NCBI GenBank assembly: GCA_934646115.1
Contig: CAKUEM010000003.1
Location: forward strand, 10,904 to 74,903
Length of the DNA: 64,000 nt
DNA from: an uncultured Oscillospiraceae bacterium
GTDB taxonomy: Bacteria; Bacillota; Clostridia; Oscillospirales; JAAYXM01
Direction of reading: 5' to 3'
Shown here: positions 46,554 to 54,864 of the stretch, one piece after another
Layout: each line of letters opens with the position of its first letter
How positions within the stretch are numbered: the stretch's first letter is position 1
Program-made: the position numbers and the translations under genes
The notes under the pieces: generated by a model
Seen by the model: only the letters and a program-made list of their open reading frames with translations
What the model was told of the DNA's origin: nothing
Database searches by the model: none

Positions 46554-47825
46554 TCACGGGAAGATGCCGCGAATCTTCTTGACCTTCGCCATTCTGCGAA
46601 GCGCAACCATGTAAGCGCCCATGCGCGGAGAAACATTGTGCTCCTGCGAGGTCTCCCATACCTGGTTGATCGCCTTGATCATAGCCTTCTCCAGCGTGGA
46701 GTTTACCTCATCCTCATCCCAGGTCAGGGACTGGATGTTCTGCACCCACTCGAAATACGAGCAGATAACGCCGCCGGAATTCGCCAGGATATCCGGAATG
46801 ACGAGAATGCCCTTCTTCTTCAGAATCTCATCACCTTCGACCGAGGTCGGACCGTTTGCACCCTCGACAACCAGGGAAGCCTTGATGTCGTTTGCATTGT
46901 CCGCGGTGATCTGGTTCTCCAGCGCAGCCGGAACATGGATATCGGTATCGCAGGTGATCACATCATTGTTCGAAACGCGGGAAGCGCCAGCCGGAAGCGG
47001 GAAATCTTTCAGCAGCTTGCCCGGGTTCTCGGAAAGGAACTTCGAAACCGCAGCAACGTCGATACCAGTCGGGCAATACATACCGCCGGAAACGTCGGAA
47101 ATTGCAACGACGGTAAGACCAAGCTGATGCAGCAGGCGCGCCGCCGTGCCGCCCACGTTACCAAAGCCCTGAACCGCAACGCGCGTGCCCTCGATCGGGC
47201 GACCGAGCTTCTTTAAGATCTCGCGAACGGTGATCGTAACGCCGCGGCCGGTTGCAGCGCTGCGACCGAGCGAGCCAAACATCTCGACCGGCTTACCGGT
47301 AACGACGCCCGGAACCGCATAGCCCTTGAACATGCTGTAAGTATCCATGATCCAGCCCATGACTTCAGCGTTCGTACCGACATCCGGAGCCGGAATGTCG
47401 CGCTCAGGACCGATCAGCGGAAGGATCATAGCCGTGTAACGACGGGTCAAACGCTCAAGCTCGCCCTTGGTCAGCGTGGTCGGATCGACCTTGATGCCGC
47501 CCTTTGCGCCGCCGTACGGGATGTTAGCAACCGCACATTTTAAGGACATCCAAGCGGAAAGAGCCTTAACTTCGTCGATATTAACATCCTGATGATAGCG
47601 AACGCCGCCCTTCGATGGGCCAAGCGAGGTCGAATGCTGGACGCGATAGCCTTCAAACACCTTGACCGAGCCATCGTCCATCTTGACCGGGATGGATACC
47701 TTGAGCTCACGCTCCGGGTATTTGATGGCAACATACTCTTTTTCCTCGAGACCCAGATGCTGGGCAGCTTCCTCGAGTACTGCAAGCATATTGTCATACG
47801 GGTTGTACTTTTTTTTAGTACTCAT
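46554..47825 (-). CDS. Glu/Leu/Phe/Val dehydrogenase (glutamate dehydrogenase)
   Basis: NAD(P)-dependent oxidative deamination or amination of glutamate to or from 2-oxoglutarate. The 423-residue protein has the substrate-binding P-Y-G-G-A-K-G-G-I and the dinucleotide-binding G-F-G-N-V-G-G motifs. The order and length fit the hexameric GDH of Bacillus RocG/GudB type more than the longer clostridial NADP form, so glutamate is preferred over leucine as substrate. ATG 47825 follows GTAGGAGAG at good spacing; ATG 47834 is too close. It follows the isomerase gene by 40 bases and is probably co-transcribed. Confidence 0.9.
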   Translation of the reverse strand: MSTKKKYNPYDNMLAVLEEAAQHLGLEEKEYVAIKYPERELKVSIPVKMDDGSVKVFEGYRVQHSTSLGPSKGGVRYHQDVNIDEVKALSAWMSLKCAVANIPYGGAKGGIKVDPTTLTKGELERLTRRYTAMILPLIGPERDIPAPDVGTNAEVMGWIMDTYSMFKGYAVPGVVTGKPVEMFGSLGRSAATGRGVTITVREILKKLGRPIEGTRVAVQGFGNVGGTAARLLHQLGLTVVAISDVSGGMYCPTGIDVAAVSKFLSENPGKLLKDFPLPAGASRVSNNDVITCDTDIHVPAALENQITADNANDIKASLVVEGANGPTSVEGDEILKKKGILVIPDILANSGGVICSYFEWVQNIQSLTWDEDEVNSTLEKAMIKAINQVWETSQEHNVSPRMGAYMVALRRMAKVKKIRGIFP

Positions 47826-47865
47826 GATCTTCATCTCTCCTACTCATCTTATCTGGCTGTTATAT

Positions 47866-48741
47866 TTACTTCAGACCGACTTCCGCTGCGACAGTCTTAA
47901 AGTATGCGATATCCTGACGAACAAACCACTCGCGGTCGCCGCCGCGCGGCGCCTCGATCCCGATCGGACCCTGATATCCGCTTGCGGCAAGGGCTTTCAG
48001 GTAAGGACGGTGATTGATCTCACCTTCGGAAAGCGCGGTCGGATAGCGGCTGCCCGCCATGCCGATCGAGTTTTTCAGGTGCATATGGAAGAGCTTATCG
48101 CCGTAGAGCGCGATTGTCTCCTCCGGGGTGGGAACATTCAGGAAATAAACGGTATTGCCATAGTCCATGTTTGCGCCGACTGCCGGAGAATCGATCATAT
48201 CAAGCAGTTTTCTCACGGCTTTCGGAACATCGTGTATGTAATTCATATGCGTTTCAAAGGCGAGCTTCATGCCCATCTTTTCGCAGGCTTCGCCGATCGC
48301 GTGGAAGCCCTCCGCGGTGTATTTCCACTGATCTTCCGTTGCATAGTGTGAGCCGCTGAAGTTAAAGTTGCCGCCACCCTGTGGATTGACGATATCGTCT
48401 GCAAACACGTTGCAGATCGTTGTTCCGGTCTGCTCTTTCGCTTTGTGGAAAAAGGCGATCGCGTCGTCAATTGCCTTTGCGCGGGTCGCGGCATCGTCGC
48501 TCGAGATGCCGGAAACGCCGTACCCATAAAGAATATCGGTCAAACCATAGCGCGCTTTTGCATCGCGGATCTCTTTAAGATACGCATCCATCGAGCCGGT
48601 AAAGCCCTTCGGCAGCGCGCCGCGGAATTCAATACCGTCAAAGCCCCATTCTTTGGCCTTGCGGCAGACCTCATCGATGCTCATGGCGAGATGATAATAG
48701 CTGCATTCGCAATAGTTGATGTGCATAATGACAGGATTCAT
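47866..48741 (-). CDS. Sugar phosphate isomerase/epimerase-like TIM barrel
   Basis: A 291-residue xylose-isomerase-like TIM barrel (PF01261, AP endonuclease 2 superfamily). It opens M-H-I-N-Y-C-E-C-S-Y-Y. Metal ligands are expected in G-I-E-F-R-G, A-F-E-T-H-M-N-Y, G-A-N-M-D-Y-G-N-T and H-M-H-L-K-N. ATG 48741 is preceded by GGGGTGG; an upstream in-frame ATG (48765) has no site. It lies downstream of a Gfo/Idh oxidoreductase. Such pairs usually act in turnover of inositols, 3-keto-sugars or unusual monosaccharides. Substrate unknown. Confidence 0.8.
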   Translation of the reverse strand: MNPVIMHINYCECSYYHLAMSIDEVCRKAKEWGFDGIEFRGALPKGFTGSMDAYLKEIRDAKARYGLTDILYGYGVSGISSDDAATRAKAIDDAIAFFHKAKEQTGTTICNVFADDIVNPQGGGNFNFSGSHYATEDQWKYTAEGFHAIGEACEKMGMKLAFETHMNYIHDVPKAVRKLLDMIDSPAVGANMDYGNTVYFLNVPTPEETIALYGDKLFHMHLKNSIGMAGSRYPTALSEGEINHRPYLKALAASGYQGPIGIEAPRGGDREWFVRQDIAYFKTVAAEVGLK

Positions 48742-48800
48742 TCTGTTCCACCCCATATATTTCATAGTAAGGATATTAGGAAATCACAGCGCCAATTGAT

Positions 48801-48829
48801 ATCATAACAAATGCTGCGAAAAACGGCAA
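48801..48829 (-). promoter_or_regulatory. Promoter of the isomerase-gdh unit
   Basis: On the minus strand TTGCCG, 17 bases, TATGAT. Confidence 0.6.
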
Positions 48830-48881
48830 GTGCTTTCTCATGTTTTAATAAAATCTCACAACATTTCGCATGACACCGGCA

Positions 48882-49913
48882 TTAAAGCATGACGGTTTTT
48901 CCGGTTTTTGAGGATTCATAGATCGCGAGGATGATCTCGACCGGAAGCTTTCCGTCAAACTGATTGACCGAAGGCAGACGGTTTTCACGAATGGCCGCGA
49001 CCACATCGGTGAGCTGGCGGACATGCCCCGCAATGCTGAAGTTTGTTGGGTCGCTCGCCGTGTCAGAGTCCTGCCCGCCGAGCGTCACATCTGCCGGGCG
49101 GTCCTTCCCCTCTACATCCCAGGCGGTGATGGAATCCTCGGTCAGCACGATCGTGCCGTGATCGCCGCAGATCTCAAGTGTGCGCGCGCTGCCCGGGTAG
49201 ATGGAAGTTGTTCCGACGATTTGACCGAGCGCGCCGTTTGCAAATTCAAGAATGGCGACCGCAGTATCCTCCACCTCGATGTTGCGCGCGAGCGTTCTCG
49301 TGATTGCGGAGACCGATTTAACCGGCCCCATCACATACTGAAGAATATCAATGCCGTGAATGCCCTGATTCATCAGAGCGCCGCCGCCGTCCATCTTCCA
49401 GGTGCCGCGCCAACCGCCCTTGTCATAATACTCCTGCGAGCGGTAGAACTTCATGCTCAGATCCGCGACGACGATCTTGCCCAGATCGCCGCGGTCGACC
49501 GCGGATTTCAGCGCGCAAACCGCAGGTGAGAAGCGCATCTGAGAAATCACTGCCATTTTCACCTTATTTTTTTCGCATGCGTCCAGCACGCCCTGGATCT
49601 CCTCGTGCGTAAGCGCCATCGGTTTTTCTACCACGATGTTTTTGCCCGCATTTGCCGCCGCGATCGCAAGCGGCGCATGCAGCCCGCTCGGCGTGCAGAT
49701 GCATACCACGTCGATCTCCGGATCGGCGAGCAGCGCCTCGGCAGTGTCAAATGCCTTTACATGATATTTTTCTGCAAACGCAAGGCGCGCCGGCTCGAAC
49801 ACATCGGTCACGCCAACGAGCTTTGCACCGGCGATCTCGCCGATTGCCTGCGCGTGCCAATTTGAGATCACGCCGCAGCCGATAATACCAAAAGAGATTG
49901 TATGTTGATTCAA
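48882..49913 (-). CDS. Gfo/Idh/MocA family oxidoreductase
   Basis: A 343-residue NAD(P)-dependent sugar or cyclitol dehydrogenase. The Rossmann opening is F-G-I-I-G-C-G-V-I-S, the catalytic motif is V-V-E-K-P-M-A-L (E-K-P), and G-G-A-L-M-N-Q-G-I-H-G-I-D holds the conserved D-x3-H-x3-D-type region. The start is a TTG at 49913 with AAAGGAG nine bases upstream; the longer frame to 49973 has no site. It has its own promoter and is upstream of the isomerase-like gene, with which it may act on the same sugar. Confidence 0.87.
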   Translation of the reverse strand: MNQHTISFGIIGCGVISNWHAQAIGEIAGAKLVGVTDVFEPARLAFAEKYHVKAFDTAEALLADPEIDVVCICTPSGLHAPLAIAAANAGKNIVVEKPMALTHEEIQGVLDACEKNKVKMAVISQMRFSPAVCALKSAVDRGDLGKIVVADLSMKFYRSQEYYDKGGWRGTWKMDGGGALMNQGIHGIDILQYVMGPVKSVSAITRTLARNIEVEDTAVAILEFANGALGQIVGTTSIYPGSARTLEICGDHGTIVLTEDSITAWDVEGKDRPADVTLGGQDSDTASDPTNFSIAGHVRQLTDVVAAIRENRLPSVNQFDGKLPVEIILAIYESSKTGKTVML

Positions 49914-50000
49914 AACGAAAACTCCTTTCTGCTTGACCTCGAGGACACCGCTCGTCAAAAAACATGCCAACAAAGAGCAATATCCGGAAGGTCATCCTAG

Positions 50001-50029
50001 ATAGTATTAGCATAGTACAAGCGGAGCAA
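50001..50029 (-). promoter_or_regulatory. Promoter of the Gfo/Idh gene
   Basis: On the minus strand TTGCTC, 17 bases, TACTAT. Confidence 0.55.
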
Positions 50030-50359
50030 TTTTTCTTCCCATTTTATATTTTGCGTTTGATTTATTCTGCAAGAGTTCCTGCAAGATGAGAAAATTTTTA
50101 CAAAATGCGGCAGAAAAACGCAGGCTGCGGCTGCAAAATCATTACGCAGCGCGCTGAAAAGCAGTGGATATTAACAAAGATATATGACATATTTTTGGGG
50201 GGATCATGGCAAAAAACGTCGCGGTAAAAAATACGAACGCGCAAAATTATTGCGGGAAAGCACGATTCGGCGCACATGGTCGCAAAACATGTCAATAGTC
50301 CATGGAAATAGTTGTGCAAAATATACAAAAAATCTTTCGTGATTTTGCCATACTGACAC
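50030..50359 (+). other. Intergenic stretch, no convincing gene
   Basis: A+T-rich spacer between the divergent Gfo/Idh and EF-G-like genes. A 30-codon reading frame at 50206-50298 begins three bases after GGGGGGATC and encodes a basic peptide ending G-R-K-T-C-Q; the spacing is short and no promoter is clear, so I do not call it a gene. A 76-codon frame on the minus strand (50098-50328) has no ribosome site. Confidence 0.4.
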
Positions 50360-50388
50360 TTGTTGCACAGCGCGAAATCCTGTATAAT
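50360..50388 (+). promoter_or_regulatory. Promoter of the EF-G-like gene
   Basis: TTGTTG, 17 bases, TATAAT. A leader of about 185 bases follows, containing a GCGCCGT/ACGGCGC hairpin near 50503-50524 but no terminator. Confidence 0.65.
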
Positions 50389-50581
50389 ATCCTCAAAGAA
50401 CCGTGCGTATAATATGAAAGAAGAGACTGTGCGTCTGCTAATTGGCGCGAAGTATTTACATATTATATAAAAGCTGCGATCGGCTGGTACGGATTTTTAA
50501 TCTGCGCCGTGAGATGACGGCGCGCATTACAAATTTCCCCTTTTATGGAATGGTCATTTTAAACAGAAGGAGAGAGAACCT

Positions 50582-52654
50582 ATGAAAGCCTACCCTGCGA
50601 AAAATATCAGGAACGTATGCCTGCTCGGTCACGGTGGCGACGGGAAAACTTCTTTGGCGGAGAGCCTATTGTTTATGACGAAGGCGACCGATCGATTGGG
50701 CAAAATTTCTGATGGCAACACGATTTCTGACTTTGACCCGGAGGAGATTCGGCGCAAGATCTCAATTTCTACATCACTTTTGCCGATCGAATTTCGGGAT
50801 CATAAAATTAATATTTTAGACGCGCCGGGTTATCTGGATTTCGGCGGTGAGCGGCAGCAGGCGCTGCGCGTTGCCGGCTGCGCGGTGATCGTTTGCAGCG
50901 CGAAAAACGGAGTCGGAGTGGGAACGGAGCTTGCATGGAAGCGCACAGAGGCGCGCAAGATCCCCAAAATGCTCTATATCTCTAAAATTGACGAGGAAAA
51001 CGCCGATTATTATAAGGCATTTGAGGGTCTGCGCGAGAAATTTGGCGTTTCTGTCTGCCCGATCGTGATTCCGGCGATCGTGGGCGGGGAAACGGTCGGC
51101 ATCGTCGATGTGGTCACGATGACGGCGTATGAGCTGAAAAACGGCGCGGCGGTTGAGATGCCGATTCCGGACGAGATGCAGGACCAGGTCGCGGCGGTGC
51201 GCGGGCAGATCGCGGAAAGCGTTGCCGAGACCAGCGAAGAATATATGGAAAAATATTTCGCGGGCGAAGAGTTCACCAGCGAAGAATATATTCACGGGAT
51301 CAATCTCGGGTTGATGGACGGGTCGCTGACACCGGTGTTCTGCGGTTCTGCGCTGACCGGGATCGGCTCGCTTGCGCTGCTGCGCGGGCTGATCGATTAT
51401 GCGCCTTCGCCGCTGGATATGCCGCCGGAGATCGGTGTGGATGCAAACGGAGAAATGGTTGAGATTGAGCGTGATGAAAACGCGCCGGCGCGTATTTTGA
51501 TTTTTAAAACGGTGTCTGATCAGTATGGAAAGTTCTCGTTCTTCAAGGTCTTGTCCGGCAAGGTGCGCGCGGATATGGCGCTTACGAATGCGCGGACCGG
51601 GCAGGCGGAGAAGCTGGGGCATTTATATTTCGTGCGCGGAAAGCAGCGCGTGGAGACGCAGGAGATCGGTTTTGGCGACATTGGCGCGGTCAGTAAGCTG
51701 GCGGCAGGAAAAACCGGCGATACGCTGTGTGCAGCGGGCGCGGTGGTTACGCTGCCGGGGCTTGACCTGCCAAAGCCGACGTATTCTCTCGCGATCCTGC
51801 CAAAGGTCAAGGGCGGCGAGGAGAAGATCGCTTCCGGTCTGGCGCGGCTTGCGGAAGAGGATCTCACATTTACTGCGGCGACGAATAATGAAACGCATCA
51901 GTATGTCATTTGCGGCTGCGGCGACATGCATATCGACGTGCTTTGCTCGCGCTTGAAGGCGCGGTTTGGCGCGGAAGTAACGCTTGAGCCCCCGCGCGTT
52001 CCGTATCGCGAAAAAATTCGCAAAAAGGTGCGCGTGCAGGGCAAGCATAAAAAGCAATCCGGCGGACATGGTCAGTATGGCGACGTTTGGATGGAATTCG
52101 AGCCGGGCGACCAGGAGGATCTGGTATTTGAAGAGAAGGTCGTGGGCGGCGCTGTGCCGAAGAACTTCTTCCCGGCGGTCGAAAAGGGTCTGCGCGATTG
52201 CATTTCCAAGGGCGTGGTCGCGGGCTTCCCGGTGGTTTATTTAAAGGCAACGCTGGTTGACGGCTCGTATCATGATGTCGACTCGTCGGAAATGGCGTTT
52301 AAGGTTGCGGCGGGGCTTGCCTATAAGGCGGGGCTTCCGCAGGCGAATCCGGTTCTGCTTGAGCCGATCGGGCATCTTGAGGTGACCGTTCCGGACAGTT
52401 ACATGGGCGACGTGATGGGCGATTTAAATAAGCGGCGCGGGCGCGTGCTGGGCATGAGCCCGGCAGAGCGCGGCATGCAGACGATCGAGGCGGAGGTCCC
52501 GATGGCTGAAATGCATTCCTACACGATTGACCTGCGCTCGATGACGCAGGGGCGCGGCTCGTTTGTATTTGAATTCGTGCGTTATGAGGAAGCGCCGATG
52601 AATGTGCAGCAGAAGATCGTGGAAGAGCGCGCGCATCTCCTGCAGGAGGATTAA
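50582..52654 (+). CDS. Elongation factor G-like translational GTPase (EF-G2 type)
   Basis: A 690-residue five-domain GTPase of the EF-G family. G1 reads G16-H-G-G-D-G-K22-T, not G-H-I-D-A-G-K-T. G3 reads D80-A-P-G-Y-L-D-F, with Tyr at the place of the catalytic His of canonical EF-G, and G4 reads S-K-I-D. These are features of the EF-G2/EF-G-like subfamily that coexists with a standard FusA; its exact job (ribosome rescue, recycling or specialised translocation) is unsettled. Domain IV keeps G-G-H-G-Q-Y-G-D-V. GAAGGAGAGAG precedes the ATG. Monocistronic, with a terminator at 52691. Confidence 0.88.
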   Translation: MKAYPAKNIRNVCLLGHGGDGKTSLAESLLFMTKATDRLGKISDGNTISDFDPEEIRRKISISTSLLPIEFRDHKINILDAPGYLDFGGERQQALRVAGCAVIVCSAKNGVGVGTELAWKRTEARKIPKMLYISKIDEENADYYKAFEGLREKFGVSVCPIVIPAIVGGETVGIVDVVTMTAYELKNGAAVEMPIPDEMQDQVAAVRGQIAESVAETSEEYMEKYFAGEEFTSEEYIHGINLGLMDGSLTPVFCGSALTGIGSLALLRGLIDYAPSPLDMPPEIGVDANGEMVEIERDENAPARILIFKTVSDQYGKFSFFKVLSGKVRADMALTNARTGQAEKLGHLYFVRGKQRVETQEIGFGDIGAVSKLAAGKTGDTLCAAGAVVTLPGLDLPKPTYSLAILPKVKGGEEKIASGLARLAEEDLTFTAATNNETHQYVICGCGDMHIDVLCSRLKARFGAEVTLEPPRVPYREKIRKKVRVQGKHKKQSGGHGQYGDVWMEFEPGDQEDLVFEEKVVGGAVPKNFFPAVEKGLRDCISKGVVAGFPVVYLKATLVDGSYHDVDSSEMAFKVAAGLAYKAGLPQANPVLLEPIGHLEVTVPDSYMGDVMGDLNKRRGRVLGMSPAERGMQTIEAEVPMAEMHSYTIDLRSMTQGRGSFVFEFVRYEEAPMNVQQKIVEERAHLLQED

Positions 52655-52690
52655 TTGCGAATTCGGGGTATGTAAATAGGGGTTTGAGAG

Positions 52691-52719
52691 GGGCAGCCGG
52701 CGCGTTCGGCTGCCCTTTT
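52691..52719 (+). terminator. Intrinsic terminator after the EF-G-like gene
   Basis: GGGCAGCC pairs with GGCTGCCC around a short loop, followed by TTTTC. Confidence 0.82.
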
Positions 52720-52924
52720 CGCGACAAAAATGCGAGACGTATCATACTCGCACGCGATGCATCCTGAAAAATAGCAACGAAGCAGCACGGCATTTTTGCA
52801 TCGGGCGCTGCGCCGTTTATAAGAAAAATCGATCAAACCGGAAGCAAAGGATAAAAAAATGCACGATTTCGCCGCGCGCCGCATAGAATAAAAATATAAA
52901 AAGCGGGAGTAGGGGGCGGTTATC
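52720..52924 (+). other. Intergenic stretch upstream of yunB
   Basis: No gene seen. CATAGAAT at 52882-52889 resembles the -10 of sporulation sigma-E promoters (CATAcaaT), but I find no good -35. AGGGGGCGG at 52911-52919 is a strong ribosome site eight bases before an in-frame ATT. Confidence 0.35.
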
Positions 52925-52972
52925 ATTCGACGCGGGTTTCGAAAACGAGTTTTCTTTTTTCATGTCCGGCGC

Positions 52973-53599
52973 ATGCGCCCGCATGAGTCGCGCGCGCCCG
53001 CTGCGGCGCTGCTGCTGTTTATTTTTGCATTCGGTGGGCTGCTTTATTATTATGTAACGACTGTGCGTCCGCTGCTTGAGCAGTATGTCGAATCGGAGCT
53101 TCGAAACCGCGTGAATCTCATGGTGAGCCGCATCGTGGAGGACGAAATCGCCCGCTCGGGCGTGGAATATGCGTCGCTGATCCATGTGGAGAAGGACCGG
53201 GAGGGGCGCATTCTTTCGCTCACGACTGATGTGACCGCGATGAACACGCTGAAAACGCGGATCGAATCGAGCATTCTTGAGGGGCTGCTGGAGGAACAGC
53301 TGCAGTCGGTGCGCGTTCCGCTGGGCAGCCTGATGGGGAGCGAGTTTTTGTCCGGGCGCGGACCGTGCATTTCCATCCGGGTCGTTCCGATTGCGGAGGT
53401 TGCGGTGCAGTATGACAACTCATTTGCGTCTGCGGGCATCAACCAAACGCGGCATCAAATTTATCTTCGGTATGAACTGAGCGTGCAGATGCTTCTGCCC
53501 GGGCAGCGCAAGGGAACTTGCATTTCCTCGCAGGTGTGCATCGCGGAAACGGTGATTGTGGGCGCTGTGCCACAGTTTTTTGCGGGTGCGCAGCAATAG
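52973..53599 (+). CDS. yunB: Sporulation protein YunB
   Basis: YunB family protein, made in the mother cell under sigma-E in Bacillus and needed for normal spore formation. One N-terminal membrane helix is followed by an outer domain with the family signatures V-P-L-G-S-L-M-G-S-E-F-L-S-G-R-G-P, F-A-S-A-G-I-N-Q-T-R-H-Q-I-Y-L and I-A-E-T-V-I-V-G-A-V-P. ATG 52973 is the first ordinary start codon, but coding character continues upstream for 16 codons (R-R-G-F-R-K-R-V-F-F-F-H-V-R-R) to an ATT at 52925 that sits eight bases after AGGGGG. The true start may be that ATT. It marks the organism as spore-forming. Confidence 0.88.
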   Translation: MRPHESRAPAAALLLFIFAFGGLLYYYVTTVRPLLEQYVESELRNRVNLMVSRIVEDEIARSGVEYASLIHVEKDREGRILSLTTDVTAMNTLKTRIESSILEGLLEEQLQSVRVPLGSLMGSEFLSGRGPCISIRVVPIAEVAVQYDNSFASAGINQTRHQIYLRYELSVQMLLPGQRKGTCISSQVCIAETVIVGAVPQFFAGAQQ

Positions 53600-53601
53600 A
53601 A

Positions 53602-53635
53602 AAGCGCGCTGCCATAAGGCGACGCGCTTGCTTTT
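53602..53635 (+). terminator. Terminator after yunB
   Basis: AAGCGCG pairs with CGCGCTT, followed by GCTTTT. It overlaps the -35 of the next promoter. Confidence 0.65.
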
Positions 53636-53655
53636 GGGGGAGTTTATGTTATACT
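53628..53655 (+). promoter_or_regulatory. Promoter of the 53690 gene
   Basis: TTGCTT, 16 bases, TATACT. Confidence 0.6.
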
Positions 53656-53689
53656 ACAAAAGAGAAAACGGCGCACAGGAGGAGATCGT

Positions 53690-54553
53690 ATGCAGCGGGA
53701 TTTTTGGATACAGATTCAGGGGTCTGACCGTGTGATATACATTCAGCGTGAGCGGCGCATGATAGTTGATGTGGGTCTTCGCGACCAGGTCATCGAGTTA
53801 GATCCGGAACTGCTGGTGCGCTGGGAGCCGCCGTTTGAAAATGAGCAGATTACGCTCGAGGAGAAGATGCAGATCCTGCGCAACATTCGCGTGTGTTTGA
53901 TCGACGCGGGATGGAGCAAGCGCAGCGTCCGCGTCTATCAGGAAAGCAGAAGGCAGGGGCGATGGTCGCCGCCTTCTCATGCGATGTACTGGAAACGCTA
54001 TATTTGTTTTTGTTGCCGTATGGAGCGGCCGGAGGACACAAGCAGATGTTATGAATCATGCTCGGTGCCGGTGATTCCCATGTTGTTTCGGAAAGATCTG
54101 GTTCTATTTCCGTCGCCGGAAACATGGGAACGCGTGCGCGATGAATATTCCGATGCGGTGCGGCAATATTTCCTGGAGGGGCTAACAAAAATTCACTGGC
54201 GGCGCAGATTCCGCATTGTTGAGCGGGATATCGCGCCTGCGCACGCGCGCTGTTTCAAGGGCGCTTTGGAAGAATGCAACCACTGGGAATGGGTGGAAGA
54301 TGCGCTTTCTCCAAACCGCGCGTCGCGCCGCCCGGAGGCCTATGCAGCGAAGCCGCGCATTTTTTGTCTGTTCACCAAGGGGATGGCGAAGGTGATGTAT
54401 ACGATTTTTGAGCTGATCCATGCGGTCACAGTGCGCGGTGAGGTGGAAATTCCGGAATATTGGCTGGAGCCGGGAAGCATTTACAATACGTTGGTTTACC
54501 CGCTGCTTAAACGCAACCGCCGCGCGCAGCTGCGCGTGATCAAAAACAACTAG
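53690..54553 (+). CDS. Protein of unknown function with Cys cluster
   Basis: A 287-residue soluble, Arg/Trp-rich protein that I do not recognise. A Cys-rich patch (C106, C108, C109, C120, C124) in the middle may bind a metal. The N-terminal 70 residues look like beta-strands plus a helix (W-I-Q-I-Q-G-S-D-R-V-I-Y-I), and the C-terminal part is helical and basic. GGAGGAG precedes the ATG, and the gene has its own promoter and no partners. No signal peptide or membrane helix is seen. It could be lineage-specific. Confidence 0.55.
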   Translation: MQRDFWIQIQGSDRVIYIQRERRMIVDVGLRDQVIELDPELLVRWEPPFENEQITLEEKMQILRNIRVCLIDAGWSKRSVRVYQESRRQGRWSPPSHAMYWKRYICFCCRMERPEDTSRCYESCSVPVIPMLFRKDLVLFPSPETWERVRDEYSDAVRQYFLEGLTKIHWRRRFRIVERDIAPAHARCFKGALEECNHWEWVEDALSPNRASRRPEAYAAKPRIFCLFTKGMAKVMYTIFELIHAVTVRGEVEIPEYWLEPGSIYNTLVYPLLKRNRRAQLRVIKNN

Positions 54554-54735
54554 CAGGAACCAAAGCCGGCCCAAACGCATACATTGGGATAGAAGCCGGA
54601 GGCACGAACGTCTTGAAGCGCAAACGCGCGCATGCCGTTTCACTCAGAGTTTGCAAGGACAGAGCCGTGCAGCACCCCGCTTCTTTCAGATAGAGTGCCC
54701 GCGTGGAACAGCTCCGCGCGGGCATGTGTTTTTTG
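54554..54735 (+). ncRNA. Structured 3' region or small RNA ending in a terminator
   Basis: No gene is visible for 300 bases after the 53690 gene. CCGGC-CCAA pairs with TTGG...GCCGG (54570-54600 approximately), and a strong terminator TGCCCGCG/CGCGGGCA followed by TGTGTTTTTT lies at 54696-54732, 140 bases past the stop. The space could be a long 3' untranslated region or a separate small RNA. It does not match the 6S, tmRNA or SRP features I can recall, and no separate promoter is clear. Confidence 0.3.
54696..54732 (+). terminator. Intrinsic terminator before purL
   Basis: TGCCCGCG pairs with CGCGGGCA around a 13-base loop, followed by TGTGTTTTTT. Confidence 0.82.
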
Positions 54736-54807
54736 CGCGCGGCAGGGAAACGGGCGAGCATGACAACGAAACGCCCCGATTTTTCCGTAAAATAGGCATT
54801 TGAAACA

Positions 54808-54836
54808 TTGACAAGGCAGGGCGAAACCCGTAAAAT
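54808..54836 (+). promoter_or_regulatory. Promoter of purL
   Basis: TTGACA, 17 bases, TAAAAT. Transcription starts only about 20 bases before the ATG, so no purine riboswitch can be present. Confidence 0.78.
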
Positions 54837-54864
54837 AATAAGTAGAAATGCTGTGGAGGATCAA

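Noticed and set aside
50098..50328. 76-codon minus-strand frame in the long intergenic region
   Set aside because: No ribosome site or promoter and no domain; Cys/Phe-rich composition is like random A+T-rich sequence.
54837..54864. Purine riboswitch or PurR leader for purL
   Set aside because: The promoter places the transcript start about 20 bases before the ATG, so there is no room for an aptamer.
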